Shown here: positions 52,884 through 62,953 of the stretch, piece by piece
Numbering within the stretch: the stretch's first letter is position 1
Layout of the letters: the number at the start of each line of letters is the position of its first letter
Source: Umboniibacter marinipuniceus
Lineage (GTDB): Bacteria; Pseudomonadota; Gammaproteobacteria; Pseudomonadales; DSM-25080
NCBI RefSeq assembly: GCF_003688415.1
Contig: NZ_REFJ01000007.1
Coordinates: 23,571 to 87,570 of the forward strand
DNA length: 64,000 nucleotides
Reading direction: 5' to 3'
Translations under genes and position numbers: made by a program
Notes under the pieces: model-generated
The model's database searches: none
What the model saw: the letters and a program-made list of their open reading frames with translations, nothing else
What the model was told of the DNA's origin: nothing

Positions 52884-54158
52884 GCCTATCACTTTTCGCC
52901 AAGCATTCTTGGCATCGCTCACATAGAAGGCAGCCTCATCAACACTACCTACCGAATGATCCAATCGCGGGTTTGCGGGCGCCTCTTTGCGCTGGCTCAT
53001 TAGCGCGGGCACGTGAGGGTTTAATAGTTTAGCCTGCTCTCTCAGAAAGCGTGATGCTTCGGTATCGCCGCTGCGAACGTAGTTCAGTAGGGCTCGGCTG
53101 TAAACTACCCAAGCATTTTGCTCGTCATAGCGCGAAAGAATATTGGCGACTGCGTCATAGTTACCCAATTCGAAATAGATCGTCATGAGCGCTGCTCGTG
53201 CCGCCACCACATCTGAACGGTCCAATACCAAGGCTTTTTCAAAGTAACTCGCTGCTTTCTTCAGTTGTTTATCTTTTTTATAGCTGGCGCCTAAACCTAC
53301 CAGGCTTTGAATCAAGACCCTAGCAGGCGCTTGATCCCACAGCTGGCCTCGATAAAACTCTAGATACTCGCGCCCCAAAGTGTGTTCGGCAGCGCGGACT
53401 GCTTGCTCTAGGCACTGAATCGTTTGTGTCACGCTCTCGGACTTAAGGCGCGCTAAAATCTCCCACGCTTCCGCACAATCGGCATTATCCAACACAATTG
53501 CCTGCGCTAGCACTAATTGTTCCTCCGGCCCCGCTTCAAGTAGAGCGGACACGCGCTTATCCGGCCCAACCAATGGCTCGGGTGTCTGGCGCTCGGAAGT
53601 CTTGAGCTGATGAAGTTGCTTAAGTGCCTTTGGCATACGTGAGCGATTGTGAACAATGAAGTCATCATTCGACAGGGCTAACTGCTCGGCGAGATAGTTG
53701 ACGCTTTCAGGAAATGCGAGGCAACCTAAGGTCATCAAGCTCTCTTGAATGATGGCGGCGTGCTCATTCTTGGGCATTCGAAAATACTCATTGAAATCCG
53801 TTGCGCCCGCTTGGAAACCAGCACACCACTGCAGCAGCGGCTGACGAACCCCGCTATATAAATGCTCGAAGGCAGAGGCTGCGTCGCCAAGAGCGGGAAG
53901 TCGGTAAGTACCGCTGGAAATCTGTTCCGCTAACTGCTCCGCATAACTAACCAATAACGAGCTCGTCGCGGGGAGTTCCTGAACCTCGACCTGAGCGAGT
54001 AATACCCCTAACCAAGCCTCTGCAGGACACTTCACTGGCGCTACGACGACGGCACTAAGATAGCCGCGTAATTGATGACGATCAAAGGTCCCATCCGGTG
54101 TTAACGTCGCCACCAGCTTATCTAGTTCGCGAGGTTTCAGTGAGGTTGATTCAGCCAC
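52857..54158 (-). CDS. UPF0149/YecA-like plus ST7-like TPR protein
   Basis: A 433-aa cytoplasmic protein. The N-terminal part (about 10-190) matches the UPF0149/YecA plan: LRGYLSAVVVAPVKCPAEAWLGVLL, LLQWCAGFQAGATDFNEYF and TLGCLAFPE. The C-terminal part (about 215-400) is a TPR region of ST7-like type: LDNADCAEAWEILARL, a GREYLEFYRGQLWDQAPARVLIQSLVGLG block, then a clear TPR (KAASYFEKALVLDRSD). The start is GTG with AGGAG 6 nt before it. No zinc SEC-type tail is present. I read it as a protein-protein scaffold; the joining of the two parts is unusual. Confidence 0.7.
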   Translation of the reverse strand: MAESTSLKPRELDKLVATLTPDGTFDRHQLRGYLSAVVVAPVKCPAEAWLGVLLAQVEVQELPATSSLLVSYAEQLAEQISSGTYRLPALGDAASAFEHLYSGVRQPLLQWCAGFQAGATDFNEYFRMPKNEHAAIIQESLMTLGCLAFPESVNYLAEQLALSNDDFIVHNRSRMPKALKQLHQLKTSERQTPEPLVGPDKRVSALLEAGPEEQLVLAQAIVLDNADCAEAWEILARLKSESVTQTIQCLEQAVRAAEHTLGREYLEFYRGQLWDQAPARVLIQSLVGLGASYKKDKQLKKAASYFEKALVLDRSDVVAARAALMTIYFELGNYDAVANILSRYDEQNAWVVYSRALLNYVRSGDTEASRFLREQAKLLNPHVPALMSQRKEAPANPRLDHSVGSVDEAAFYVSDAKNAWRKVIGSIVWLVDG

Positions 54159-54241
54159 AGTTCACTCCTTCTTTAAGTGCTGTGGAGTTTAACTGCTCCA
54201 CCGTCCTTTTTCACGGGATTGGAAGTTTTTTTCAAATTCTT

Positions 54242-54267
54242 GCATCCAAAGCCTCGTTGGCATCGTC
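54242..54267 (+). promoter_or_regulatory. putative ECF-type promoter (RND pump)
   Basis: GCATCCAAA (54242-54250), 13 nt, CGTC (54264-54267). The predicted start is near 54274, about 33 nt before the GTG of the RND permease gene, whose AAGGCGGA ribosome site lies between. Confidence 0.55.
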
Positions 54268-54306
54268 GGTATAAGTGACAGAACATTTATAAAAGGCGGA
54301 AAAACC

Positions 54307-57300
54307 GTGAATACAAATAGCTCAGGATGGATTGCAACGCTTGCCCAGCATCGACTCGCTGCGAATCTATTAATGGTCATTCTCCTATTGGCCGGCGTCT
54401 GGGGTGCCATGAAGCTGCACGTTCAGATGAATCCAAATCAATCGTGGAACCAAGCTGAAATTCAAGTAATTTGGCCTGGCGCATCAGCGGAAGATGTTGA
54501 AATCCTCGTCACCAACCCCATCGAATATCAAATGCGCGGCATTCAAGGTTTAAGTAACTTGCGCTCTTGGACCCGAAACGGTGTTGCCTATATCAACCTG
54601 CGCTTTGATCGCAACACCGATATGTCAGCAGCTGTTGACGAAGTAAAACAGCTTTTAGGCCAGGTTCGTGGACTACCTCCTGAGATTGAGCCGCCGACAG
54701 TGCAAATCAATCGCTGGTACGAAACCGTGGCCTCGATCTTCATCACTGGCCCCGAGTCTATCGAGGAGCTCGCACCGTACGCCCAAGAAATTGAGAAAGA
54801 TCTTCGTCGTGCTGGCATTGACGTGGTAGAGCTGCGCGGTATGCCTCAAGAAGAAATTGCGATCGAGATTGATGGCGTTACGCTAGTTGAAATGAACGCT
54901 TCGCTCGCCGATATCGCCCGCAGCGTCTCAAGTCTGTCCTCTGATATTCCAGCGGGCACAATTGGTATCGGCCAAGGCGAGCGTCAGATTCGCTCTATGG
55001 ATCAGCAGCGAACCGTTGAGGGTTTCGAACAAATGCCGATTGCTTCAACGCGAGGTGATCAGTTGGTGCAACTCGGCGATATTGCTTCGGTTGAGCGTCG
55101 CCAAATTGACAACCAGCGCCTTAAACTCATTGACGGCAAACCAGCGATTGAGATTCGTCTTCGTCGAGGTGACGGCATGGACACCTTTAATGCCGCTGAT
55201 ATTTTGAAGCAATGGCGTGCTGGTAACGAAAGCCGTCTAAATGCCCAAGGCATTGAGGTTCAAGTCTTCCTTGAGGCATGGAAGTTCGCCAAGGACACGC
55301 TTTCACTGGTGTTCTGGAATGGTGTCTCCGGGCTCATCCTCGTGCTCGCCATGCTCTTCCTATTCCTTAACCTACGTGTTGCATTTTGGGTGGCTGTTGG
55401 CATTCCCGTATCATTTGCTGGCGCCCTGCTCCTGTTCCACAGCGTGGGTGGCTCAATCAATATGCTTTCTATGATTGGATTGGTGATGGCCTTAGGGATA
55501 GTGGTGGATGATGCTATTGTTGTTGGCGAACATTCTCTCTATCAGTTTGAACAGGGCAAATCACCGGAGGAGGCCGCGATTACCGGTGCCCGCCGTATGC
55601 TTGGCCCCATCACTGCATCAAGCTTAACAACCTTAGCTGCCTTCATTCCGCTAATAGTGGTGGACAGCGATCAAATCGTTGAAATTCCCATCCTGATGCT
55701 TTGTGTCATCATCGTCTCGCTAATCGAATGCTTCCTCATCATGCCTGGCCATTTAAAGCATTCCTTCCGTAAGATGGAAAAAGACACTAAAACGCATCCA
55801 TTTCGCGATGCTTTTGATAAGCGCTTTAATGCCTTCCGCGAAAATTGGGTCATTCCGACGATTAAATCGGTACTGCGTCAACGACGGATCGCAATTCTGG
55901 GTGCATTTTTTGCCTTCATTTGTGCCGCGGGTCTCGTCGCCTTTAACCACGTCAAATTCGACCTCAATATGAATATCAATTTCGAATTCGCTGAGGCCAA
56001 CATCCAATTTACGCCGGACGCCAGTGACGCCCAACGCATGGCCTATCTCGCATTGCTCGAAGATAAGATGGACGCGACCAATCAACATTTCGGCGGCAAC
56101 AACATCGTGGCTGGCTGGAGTGAGCTAAATGGTGCGCAGATCGGCAATGATTATCAACGCGGCCCCTCATTCGCGAACTTCCAGGTTGAACTGACCTCAC
56201 CGGAGACTCGTGAGGTAACGCTTGCGGAATTCCTGAAGCACTGGCAGGAAAGTATTCCCCCTGTCACTTACGTTGAACAATTGCAGATTGAGCAGGGTGA
56301 TCAGCCGTGGCCAGAAATCGAAGTGACCTTTAGCGGTGGTGATACTGCCACGCTTAAGCAAGCAGCTGATGAAATCTCGGCGGTCATGGCGACCATTCCC
56401 GGCGTCAATAACATCCATGACGACCTTCCCTATGGTCGTGATCAATGGGTCTTTAGCTTGACCCCTGAAGGTCGCGCGATTGGACTGACAGCGTCACAAG
56501 TAGGCTCTCAGGTTCGCGCCGCCTTTGAAGGCTATCGCGTGCAGCTATTCACCGAAGGTGACAACGAACTAGAAGTTCGAGTGAGCTTGCCTCGTGACGA
56601 ACGTCGTCGCCTAAGCAGTCTTTCTAAGCTGCCTATCGTAGCGGCGAACGGAGAAATCTTGCCACTAGCGACCGTTGCCAGTATCTCAAGCCGTCGTGGT
56701 ATTGATCGAATCAACCATGTTGATGGCGTACAGACGGTCTCTATTCGCGCCTACCCAGATAAGTCTATTACTACTTCTGACGCGGTAATTAACGAACTCG
56801 AAGCGGGTCCACTTCAGGAGATCGCACAGAAGTACGGTATCCAAAGTGGCAAGGGCTTTTGGGCTGGATCACAAACTCGCCTACTGCAGGAAATGCAGAT
56901 TGGTTTCCTCATTACCTTGATTTTGATTTTCATCATCTTGGCATGGATCCTTCAATCGGCGAGCTGGCCACTAGCGATTATGGCCGCTATTCCTTTCGGT
57001 CTTACTGGCGCCTTCTTTGGGTTGTTCGTCATGGGCTTTAACATTACCCCAATGGCATTCCTCGGCATCTTTACCCTGACTGGGGTAATCGTTAACGACT
57101 CGATCATTTTGGTGACTTCCTACAAGGAACATCGTGAGGCTGGTCTCTGCGCCGATGATGCGCTAGTAGAGGCGGTTCGCAACCGTCTACGCCCCGTCAT
57201 CCTAACCTCGCTGACAACGGGTTTGGGCTTGGTGCCCATGATGATGGAAACCTCATTAATGGGTGAAGCGTTTATTCCCTTAGCGACCGTAATTTGCTTC

Positions 57301-57444
57301 GGCATGTTGTACGGCACCGTACTTATTCTGCTGGTGATCCCAGCAATGTTGTCCGCATTGGACACGATTCAAACCAATTGGACTATTTACCGTAACCGCG
57401 TTAAAGAGATCAAACGTCTCGATCGCGAAGGAGCTCAAGCATGA
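54307..57444 (+). CDS. RND efflux permease (HAE1/AcrB-like)
   Basis: A 1045-aa inner-membrane RND pump: 12 helices with two large periplasmic loops (about 35-335 and 560-870). The helix-4 motif GLVMALGIVVDDAIVVGEHSLYQFEQGKSPEEA carries the Asp pair for proton relay; GITASSLTTLAAFIPL and the late TGVIVNDSIILV/LTSLTTGLGLVP repeats are present. It expels drugs or lipophilic compounds into a tripartite channel. GTG start, with an ECF-type promoter upstream. Its adaptor gene follows with an ATGA overlap, the reverse of the usual adaptor-permease order. No TolC-type gene is linked. Confidence 0.95.
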   Translation: MNTNSSGWIATLAQHRLAANLLMVILLLAGVWGAMKLHVQMNPNQSWNQAEIQVIWPGASAEDVEILVTNPIEYQMRGIQGLSNLRSWTRNGVAYINLRFDRNTDMSAAVDEVKQLLGQVRGLPPEIEPPTVQINRWYETVASIFITGPESIEELAPYAQEIEKDLRRAGIDVVELRGMPQEEIAIEIDGVTLVEMNASLADIARSVSSLSSDIPAGTIGIGQGERQIRSMDQQRTVEGFEQMPIASTRGDQLVQLGDIASVERRQIDNQRLKLIDGKPAIEIRLRRGDGMDTFNAADILKQWRAGNESRLNAQGIEVQVFLEAWKFAKDTLSLVFWNGVSGLILVLAMLFLFLNLRVAFWVAVGIPVSFAGALLLFHSVGGSINMLSMIGLVMALGIVVDDAIVVGEHSLYQFEQGKSPEEAAITGARRMLGPITASSLTTLAAFIPLIVVDSDQIVEIPILMLCVIIVSLIECFLIMPGHLKHSFRKMEKDTKTHPFRDAFDKRFNAFRENWVIPTIKSVLRQRRIAILGAFFAFICAAGLVAFNHVKFDLNMNINFEFAEANIQFTPDASDAQRMAYLALLEDKMDATNQHFGGNNIVAGWSELNGAQIGNDYQRGPSFANFQVELTSPETREVTLAEFLKHWQESIPPVTYVEQLQIEQGDQPWPEIEVTFSGGDTATLKQAADEISAVMATIPGVNNIHDDLPYGRDQWVFSLTPEGRAIGLTASQVGSQVRAAFEGYRVQLFTEGDNELEVRVSLPRDERRRLSSLSKLPIVAANGEILPLATVASISSRRGIDRINHVDGVQTVSIRAYPDKSITTSDAVINELEAGPLQEIAQKYGIQSGKGFWAGSQTRLLQEMQIGFLITLILIFIILAWILQSASWPLAIMAAIPFGLTGAFFGLFVMGFNITPMAFLGIFTLTGVIVNDSIILVTSYKEHREAGLCADDALVEAVRNRLRPVILTSLTTGLGLVPMMMETSLMGEAFIPLATVICFGMLYGTVLILLVIPAMLSALDTIQTNWTIYRNRVKEIKRLDREGAQA

Positions 57445-58838
57445 ACTTTTCAAATCTAAAGCCGCTGCGTCAATTAGGCCCGCTTGGCCGCCGTCTTGGC
57501 CGCTCTTCTCCCGGCCAAAACTTTCGTGGCATGCCTATGTGGGGCAAGATCGTCAGCTTACTTGTCGGCTTCTTCGTCATTATGTTTACCCTTGCTGCAA
57601 CGGGTGGCGCACAGGGTGAAGGAGAGGCAGAAATTCAGGCGATTCCCGTCTCGGCAATGTCGGCCGAACATTCTCCACTCGCCCCCGAGGTCACTGTTTA
57701 TGGCCGCGTAGAGAACCCAAATACGACGACCATCGAAGCGTCAACCTTGGCTTATGTCCAGGAAGTCTTCGTCCGCGAAGGCCAATCGGTGGAGGCTGGA
57801 GACCTCCTCGTCCAACTTGATCCTCGCGATGCTCGTCTGCTGGTACGACGCGCCGAGGCAACCCTCAACGAGGCACAGAGCTCGCTCGCTCGATTGAATG
57901 CACAACAAATTGCCGATCGACGCAATTTCGATGCACAGAAGGAGCTGTATGAGATCACTCGTCGCAAAGAGCAGCGCTACGAAACGCTTTACGGTAATGG
58001 CCAGATGTCACTTTCTGCGCTTGAAGACCTAAAACAGCAGCGCTTGCAGCAGGAGATCACCTTAAATCAGCAGGAGCTGGTGATTAGCACCCAAGAAGCC
58101 GCCATGGTCTCAGCTGTCGCCGGCGTTGAAAATGCCGCCGCCAATCTCGAACAAGCGGAGCTAAACCTCGAGCGACTCGCCATTGTGGCCCCCTTTGACG
58201 GCAAAGTAACGCAAGTTAACGCCGCCATTGGTCGCCGCGTTGCAACGGGACAGCCAGTCATTACCTTATTTGATGAGGACAACCACCAGGTACGTGTTTC
58301 CTTGCCGGCTGATACCGCTCAAGAAGTCGCGGGCGCGCTATCTGCACAGCAGTATGTGAAGGCCGAGGCTCTGCTTGGCGGTAACTGGGTAGAAATGCAG
58401 TTCCTAGAAGTGGGCGCCGAAGTTCGCAGCGGCCGTGCTGGCACAGATCTACTGCTGGCACTGCCTGAGAACAGTAAAGTTGCGCTGGGCCGAGCGCTGG
58501 AGGTTCGTGTCACGCTGCCAGCACAGAACAACCTCCTCGCCGTCCCCGTACAGAGTGTCTATGGCGATCAGATTATCTACACCGTTGAAAACGAAGTGTT
58601 AAAAGCCGTACAGATTGACCGAATTGGCTCACGCGAAGATGACGAGGGCAATATGCAGATCCTCATCAGCGCCATTGACCTTCCGCAAGGCGCACCAATT
58701 ATTACGTCTTCACTTAGTAGAGCGTCATCGGGCACTAAAGTCGCCATTATTGGCGCCGAAGTAGTTACCGCCGAACACGACGGGGACACCACCACCGAGG
58801 GTGTTGCACTGAATGCGGCAGTGGTGACCGAAGGCTAA
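57441..58838 (+). CDS. RND periplasmic adaptor (membrane fusion protein)
   Basis: A 465-aa HlyD/AcrA-like adaptor. It has an N-terminal basic cytoplasmic stretch and one membrane helix (about 33-54), then a split lipoyl domain (VYGRVENPNTTTIEA...YVQEVFVREGQSVEAGDLLVQLDP and AIVAPFDGKVTQVNAAIGRRVATGQPVITL), an alpha-hairpin (about 130-250) and beta-barrel. It is longer at the C-terminus than AcrA. It joins the permease to an outer-membrane channel encoded elsewhere. ATGA overlap with the permease; a strong terminator follows. Confidence 0.94.
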   Translation: MNFSNLKPLRQLGPLGRRLGRSSPGQNFRGMPMWGKIVSLLVGFFVIMFTLAATGGAQGEGEAEIQAIPVSAMSAEHSPLAPEVTVYGRVENPNTTTIEASTLAYVQEVFVREGQSVEAGDLLVQLDPRDARLLVRRAEATLNEAQSSLARLNAQQIADRRNFDAQKELYEITRRKEQRYETLYGNGQMSLSALEDLKQQRLQQEITLNQQELVISTQEAAMVSAVAGVENAAANLEQAELNLERLAIVAPFDGKVTQVNAAIGRRVATGQPVITLFDEDNHQVRVSLPADTAQEVAGALSAQQYVKAEALLGGNWVEMQFLEVGAEVRSGRAGTDLLLALPENSKVALGRALEVRVTLPAQNNLLAVPVQSVYGDQIIYTVENEVLKAVQIDRIGSREDDEGNMQILISAIDLPQGAPIITSSLSRASSGTKVAIIGAEVVTAEHDGDTTTEGVALNAAVVTEG

Positions 58839-58860
58839 AACGAATTTACTTGGGCTCTTG

Positions 58861-58884
58861 GCCGCCTTCGGGCGGCATTTTTTT
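58861..58884 (+). terminator. intrinsic terminator of the RND operon
   Basis: GCCGCC-TTCG-GGCGGC (58861-58876) followed by AT7, 22 bp after the adaptor stop. Confidence 0.95.
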
Positions 58885-58925
58885 GCCTGTGGATAAAAGC
58901 CAGAATACGATGACTGGTAACGCGC

Positions 58926-59579
58926 TTAGGCTATATTGATCACTTTATGTGATTGCAAATTCAGCTGCCATTGGGGATGGTCTAAGCAGTACTGGATGGT
59001 CTGCTGAGTGGTGGTGTTTCGGTAGATAACCTCATCCATCCCGGCATGAGGATCGGCCATGGGAGTAAGATAGCGGAGCTGCGCTTTAATGCCTGCGAAA
59101 CGATCCGGCATGGCATCGGCCTGCGGGAATACCAACTTAAGTTCGTCGCAGTGCGTGACAACTACCTCAGCGGTACCTTTAGGGCTAATACATAACCAAT
59201 CTACCCCGCCACTGGGAGGGCGAATGGTTCCATTCGACTCCACCGCCACTTCAAAATTACGCTCGCGCAACGCACTAACTAGCTCGTTGTCTAACTGCAG
59301 CAGGGGCTCTCCGCCGGTGCAGACGACGAATCGGTTTTTCTCGCCGGGAAACAGCTTAGCCACCGCCTCGGCAAGTTCACTAGCGGTCTTAAACTTACCG
59401 CCATTCACGCCGTCTGTGCCGACAAAATCCGTATCACAGAAACTACAGATGGCTTCGGCTCGGTGCTTTTCCAGACCAGACCATAAGTTACACCCGGTAA
59501 AGCGCAGGAATACCGCCGCTCTGCCTGTATGGGCTCCCTCTCCTTGTAGCGTATAGAACATTTCCTTAACGGTGTACAT
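58926..59579 (-). CDS. queE: 7-carboxy-7-deazaguanine synthase
   Basis: A 217-aa radical-SAM enzyme turning 6-carboxytetrahydropterin into 7-carboxy-7-deazaguanine, for queuosine in tRNA. It begins YTVKEMFYTLQGEGAHTGRAAVFLRFTGC; the cluster motif is the long CX14CX2C form (C-NLW...AI-CSFC). GGEPLLQ follows. It overlaps queC by one base (TAATG). queD and queF are elsewhere. Confidence 0.95.
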   Translation of the reverse strand: MYTVKEMFYTLQGEGAHTGRAAVFLRFTGCNLWSGLEKHRAEAICSFCDTDFVGTDGVNGGKFKTASELAEAVAKLFPGEKNRFVVCTGGEPLLQLDNELVSALRERNFEVAVESNGTIRPPSGGVDWLCISPKGTAEVVVTHCDELKLVFPQADAMPDRFAGIKAQLRYLTPMADPHAGMDEVIYRNTTTQQTIQYCLDHPQWQLNLQSHKVINIA

Positions 59580-60238
59580 TAGGCTTCGTACTCCAGAGGA
59601 TCCTGAGCATTATTTAATGTAAAGGCTTCTAGACGCTCCACGCATGAACCACATTTTCCGCAGGCCTTTTCACGACCGTTATAGCAGGTCCAGGTTTGGC
59701 CATAGTCGAGCCCCATATCTAAGCCATCTCTGAGAATGACAATCTTGTCATCATAGAGGTAGGGTGCAACCACCTTAACGGGTTCAAAATTGGCAAGCAA
59801 CGAAACCGCTTGCATGGCCTCAACAAACTCTGGGCGACAATCCGGGTAAATCGTGTGATCGCCTGAATGGGCGCCGTACCAAACCTCCGAAGCCCCCTCA
59901 TTGACAGCATAGCCAATGGCCAAGGAGATCAGAATCATATTTCGGTTTGGTACGACCGTAGACTTCATATTTTCGGCCGCGTAATGGCCCTCAGGAATGT
60001 CTTCGGCACTGTTCGCCATTAATGACGAATTCGACATCAGCGATTGCATCGCGGTGATATCCACTACATCGTGAACAACCCCAGCTTCGGCGCAGACTCT
60101 TCGCGCATAATCGAGCTCTTTGTTATGCCTTTGACCATAATTAAAGGACACGGCCAATACTTCGTGACCGGTCTTAATAGCTCGGTGTAATACCGTAAAG
60201 GAGTCCATGCCCCCTGAATAAATTACCACTACTTTCAT
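59579..60238 (-). CDS. queC: 7-cyano-7-deazaguanine (preQ0) synthase
   Basis: A 219-aa ATP-dependent ligase making preQ0 from 7-carboxy-7-deazaguanine and ammonia. The PP-loop is [27 protein letters not shown] and [12 protein letters not shown] are typical, and the C-terminal zinc site is CYNG...[10 protein letters not shown]. The ATG at 60238 matches the usual N-terminus (KVVV); a GTG three codons upstream is possible. Two-gene operon with queE. Confidence 0.96.
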   Translation of the reverse strand: MKVVVIYSGGMDSFTVLHRAIKTGHEVLAVSFNYGQRHNKELDYARRVCAEAGVVHDVVDITAMQSLMSNSSLMANSAEDIPEGHYAAENMKSTVVPNRNMILISLAIGYAVNEGASEVWYGAHSGDHTIYPDCRPEFVEAMQAVSLLANFEPVKVVAPYLYDDKIVILRDGLDMGLDYGQTWTCYNGREKACGKCGSCVERLEAFTLNNAQDPLEYEA

Positions 60239-60389
60239 GTTACTCACACTTCACAAATTCCGATGGGCGGCGATCATACTACTTGCCTATTAATTACTCA
60301 AAAAAATCCACCAAAATGGCCTACTTAGCTAGGTGAATAGATCGCCTACAAGCGCTACACTAGACGTCCGTTTTAACTGTAGACTGTCC

Positions 60390-62606
60390 ATGTCACTTAC
60401 GCTCGAACAATCCAATATCGTTGCCTATAGTAAAGGCCCCGCTCGAGTAGTCGCCGTTGCAGGTTCTGGAAAGACCACCACCTTTGTTGAAATGGTCGCG
60501 GAACGCCTCATTGCTGGCATGGATCCTAAGCGTATTTTGGTAGTGATGTTCAACAAAAGTGCGCAAGTTGACTTCGAGCAACGTCTGTCGCAACGATTAG
60601 CGAATCAAACTCCGCCAGAAGTACGTACCTTTCACTCCTTAGCGTTACGCATGTACAAACGCTTAGCAAAGATTGGGGCTTGCGAACCACGAAACTGGAA
60701 TCCAATGCCCAGCTGGGTCAGCGATCGTATGGCGTTAAAGGAGATATTAGCGCGTGTTCACCCCGATCAACTCAGGGACATCCAGAATGAACCCAGCGAG
60801 GCGCTAGAGGCGTTTTGGCAACTTCAAGAACACTACAAAAGTGATTTTGACAGTATCGATATAGCCTTTGATAAAGCCGAGCTGAGCGACAAATGGCGAT
60901 GCCTCATTGACGCTCATCAGGGCTACGAGGAGGCCCGAAACCAAGCAAAGCTGATTAGCTTCTCTGACATGCTCCATGACAGCGTAGGTATCATTGACAG
61001 TGACCAGCAATTGATAGACCACTTCGCTAACCATATGGACCTGATTCTGGTAGATGAATACCAAGATATTAACGCCGTCCAGCAACGGTTGGTCGAAATC
61101 ATCGCCGGATCGCGTGCTCAGGTTATCGCGGTAGGCGATCCGGACCAAACCATTTACGAGTTTCGCGGCTCAAACCCCGAATTTATGCTCCGGCATTTCG
61201 ACCGTGCCTTTCCAAACAGTCAACAATTACCGCTGACTACTACCTTCCGCTACGGCTACCCGTTAGCCCTCGCTGCGAACCAATTGATTGCTCACAACAA
61301 AAATCGCTATGCGCATTTCAGTCTCCCTGCAAGTAAAGAGGCCGTAACAACCATAGACCCTATTCCCTGCGTAAATGATCAAGCTGCAGCCATCACCCAT
61401 ATTGAACAATTGTTGAGTCGTAGCCGAACTGTTGAGGAGCCCGAAACCATCGCCGTGCTCTGTCGACTTTGGTCCAACGCTGCGCCGATCGAATTAGCGT
61501 TAATGCAGCGCGGTATCGACTTTTCCTTACATGGGGGTAACTCCGTGTTGGCTCGCCGCGAACTTCAGGTTATCACCGGTCTCTTGGAAGTAAATCAGCT
61601 AACCTCGGTAGCCACCGTTCGTAACGATGCAAAGTTTTGGCGTCAGCTAATGACTACCCCACACCTTAAGATAAAGCAGCCCATTATTGACGGACTCGCC
61701 AACCAACTTGCGAGCAGCCCGGGAGAGTTCTCCCTTCAAGTTCGCGCCTTAGCGAACAGCCTAAGTGGCTGGGAGAAGAAACAACTTCATAGTTTTGCGG
61801 CGCAAGTGGCTGACCTCGAAGCGCACCATGACAATGCGAAATCTCTCATCAACCGCTTCTTTATTGCGCGGGGCTACCTTGAAGCCTTGCAGGAATCCGC
61901 CACGTCAAAGCAGCGTGGAGATGAAAGTGTCGCAATACTTCGCGCTTTTACTGATTACTTAGGCCAGCATCGCTATCACCCCAATGCTGCGATACAGGCG
62001 ATACAAGTACTACAGCAACAACGCGCTAGCGGTAACACGAATTCGCAAATTAGCCTCACCACTATCCATCGCGCCAAAGGACTTGAGTGGGACCACGTTA
62101 TTGTGACCAATTTCGATGACGAGCACTTCCCCTACCAGCATGGCAATTCGCTTACTATTGCAGCGCAGGAATCTGAGCGTCGGCTTGCCTATGTGGCAAT
62201 AACGCGAGCGAAATTGAGTTGCAGCCTATTAGTTCCGAAGGGCGCTGGTGACAAGCTGCCTAGCCGCTTCCAAGCTGAGCTGGGTTTAATGCAGGCAAAT
62301 CGATGGCGTGACGTTATTTCAGGAAACTGCAAGCGTTTGACACTTAGCCCGCCCCAACGGGCCGCATGGCAGGCCTTTGCTGAACATCAACAACTTAAGC
62401 TACCAGAAATAGAATTAGCGAAAGAGCCACAACAAACAACGCTTAGCGGCACGAAGAAAGCTAATCCCGCGGTAATACATAGCCACTATGGCTACGGTGA
62501 AATTATCCACGAAGATAGAGTCTATATGACCATCCGATTCCGCAACGAACGCGAGCGTACCTTTTCTAAGAAAGCTGCCTCGGAACTGATCGAGCGGCTA
62601 GCTTAG
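60390..62606 (+). CDS. UvrD/Rep-type superfamily 1 DNA helicase
   Basis: A 738-aa SF1A 3'-5' helicase. Motif I is AVAGSGKTTTF, Ia FNKSAQVDFEQRL/TFHSLALRMY, II LILVDEYQDINAVQ, III VGDPDQTIYEFRGS, IV TTFRY, V TIHRAKGLEWDHVIV and VI ERRLAYVAITRAK. The C-terminal piece YGYGEIIHEDRVYMTIRF resembles the Tudor-like tail of PcrA/UvrD. The chain is shorter than RecB and lacks a nuclease domain. The ATG at 60390 begins the conserved LEQSNIVAY segment; a GTG 19 codons earlier is less likely. Probably a repair or Rep-like accessory helicase. Confidence 0.9.
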   Translation: MSLTLEQSNIVAYSKGPARVVAVAGSGKTTTFVEMVAERLIAGMDPKRILVVMFNKSAQVDFEQRLSQRLANQTPPEVRTFHSLALRMYKRLAKIGACEPRNWNPMPSWVSDRMALKEILARVHPDQLRDIQNEPSEALEAFWQLQEHYKSDFDSIDIAFDKAELSDKWRCLIDAHQGYEEARNQAKLISFSDMLHDSVGIIDSDQQLIDHFANHMDLILVDEYQDINAVQQRLVEIIAGSRAQVIAVGDPDQTIYEFRGSNPEFMLRHFDRAFPNSQQLPLTTTFRYGYPLALAANQLIAHNKNRYAHFSLPASKEAVTTIDPIPCVNDQAAAITHIEQLLSRSRTVEEPETIAVLCRLWSNAAPIELALMQRGIDFSLHGGNSVLARRELQVITGLLEVNQLTSVATVRNDAKFWRQLMTTPHLKIKQPIIDGLANQLASSPGEFSLQVRALANSLSGWEKKQLHSFAAQVADLEAHHDNAKSLINRFFIARGYLEALQESATSKQRGDESVAILRAFTDYLGQHRYHPNAAIQAIQVLQQQRASGNTNSQISLTTIHRAKGLEWDHVIVTNFDDEHFPYQHGNSLTIAAQESERRLAYVAITRAKLSCSLLVPKGAGDKLPSRFQAELGLMQANRWRDVISGNCKRLTLSPPQRAAWQAFAEHQQLKLPEIELAKEPQQTTLSGTKKANPAVIHSHYGYGEIIHEDRVYMTIRFRNERERTFSKKAASELIERLA

Positions 62607-62953
62607 TTGGCTTCAGGCTCAACTACCGACAGTGGATTAAGAAACTTGACCAGCTCACGGAGCTCTTCATCCGTGCAATCAACGCACATCCCCCGCGCTG
62701 GCATACCACGGTAACCCTCGATCACCGAGCGTAGCATCTGATCTTCGCTTTTGTGCGAACGCTTCGCCCAATCGCTAGGAGCACTGCGCTTTGGCGCCCC
62801 GGCTCTGCCGCTTTCATGACAACTCGCACAACTCTGAAAATAGCGCGCTTCAGTGGTTAACGGCGTCTCAGATGCCTTGCTATGCTGGCTAGCGTCACAC
62901 CCAACAAGGGGAATGGTGCTAGCTAAACTAATCAGTATGAACTTAGAACGCAT
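62603..62953 (-). CDS. c-type cytochrome lipoprotein (c5-like)
   Basis: A 116-aa monohaem cytochrome. A lipoprotein signal with lipobox PLVGC (Cys at about 19) anchors it; the haem site is CASCH (about 43-47), the axial Met is in GYRGMPARGM and a second Cys pair (CVDC) follows, as in cytochrome c5. It carries electrons in the periplasm. Start at ATG 62953, which overlaps the PAP2 gene's end by 11 bp, so they are co-transcribed. Its 3' end overlaps the convergent helicase gene by 4 bp. Confidence 0.88.
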   Translation of the reverse strand: MRSKFILISLASTIPLVGCDASQHSKASETPLTTEARYFQSCASCHESGRAGAPKRSAPSDWAKRSHKSEDQMLRSVIEGYRGMPARGMCVDCTDEELRELVKFLNPLSVVEPEAN

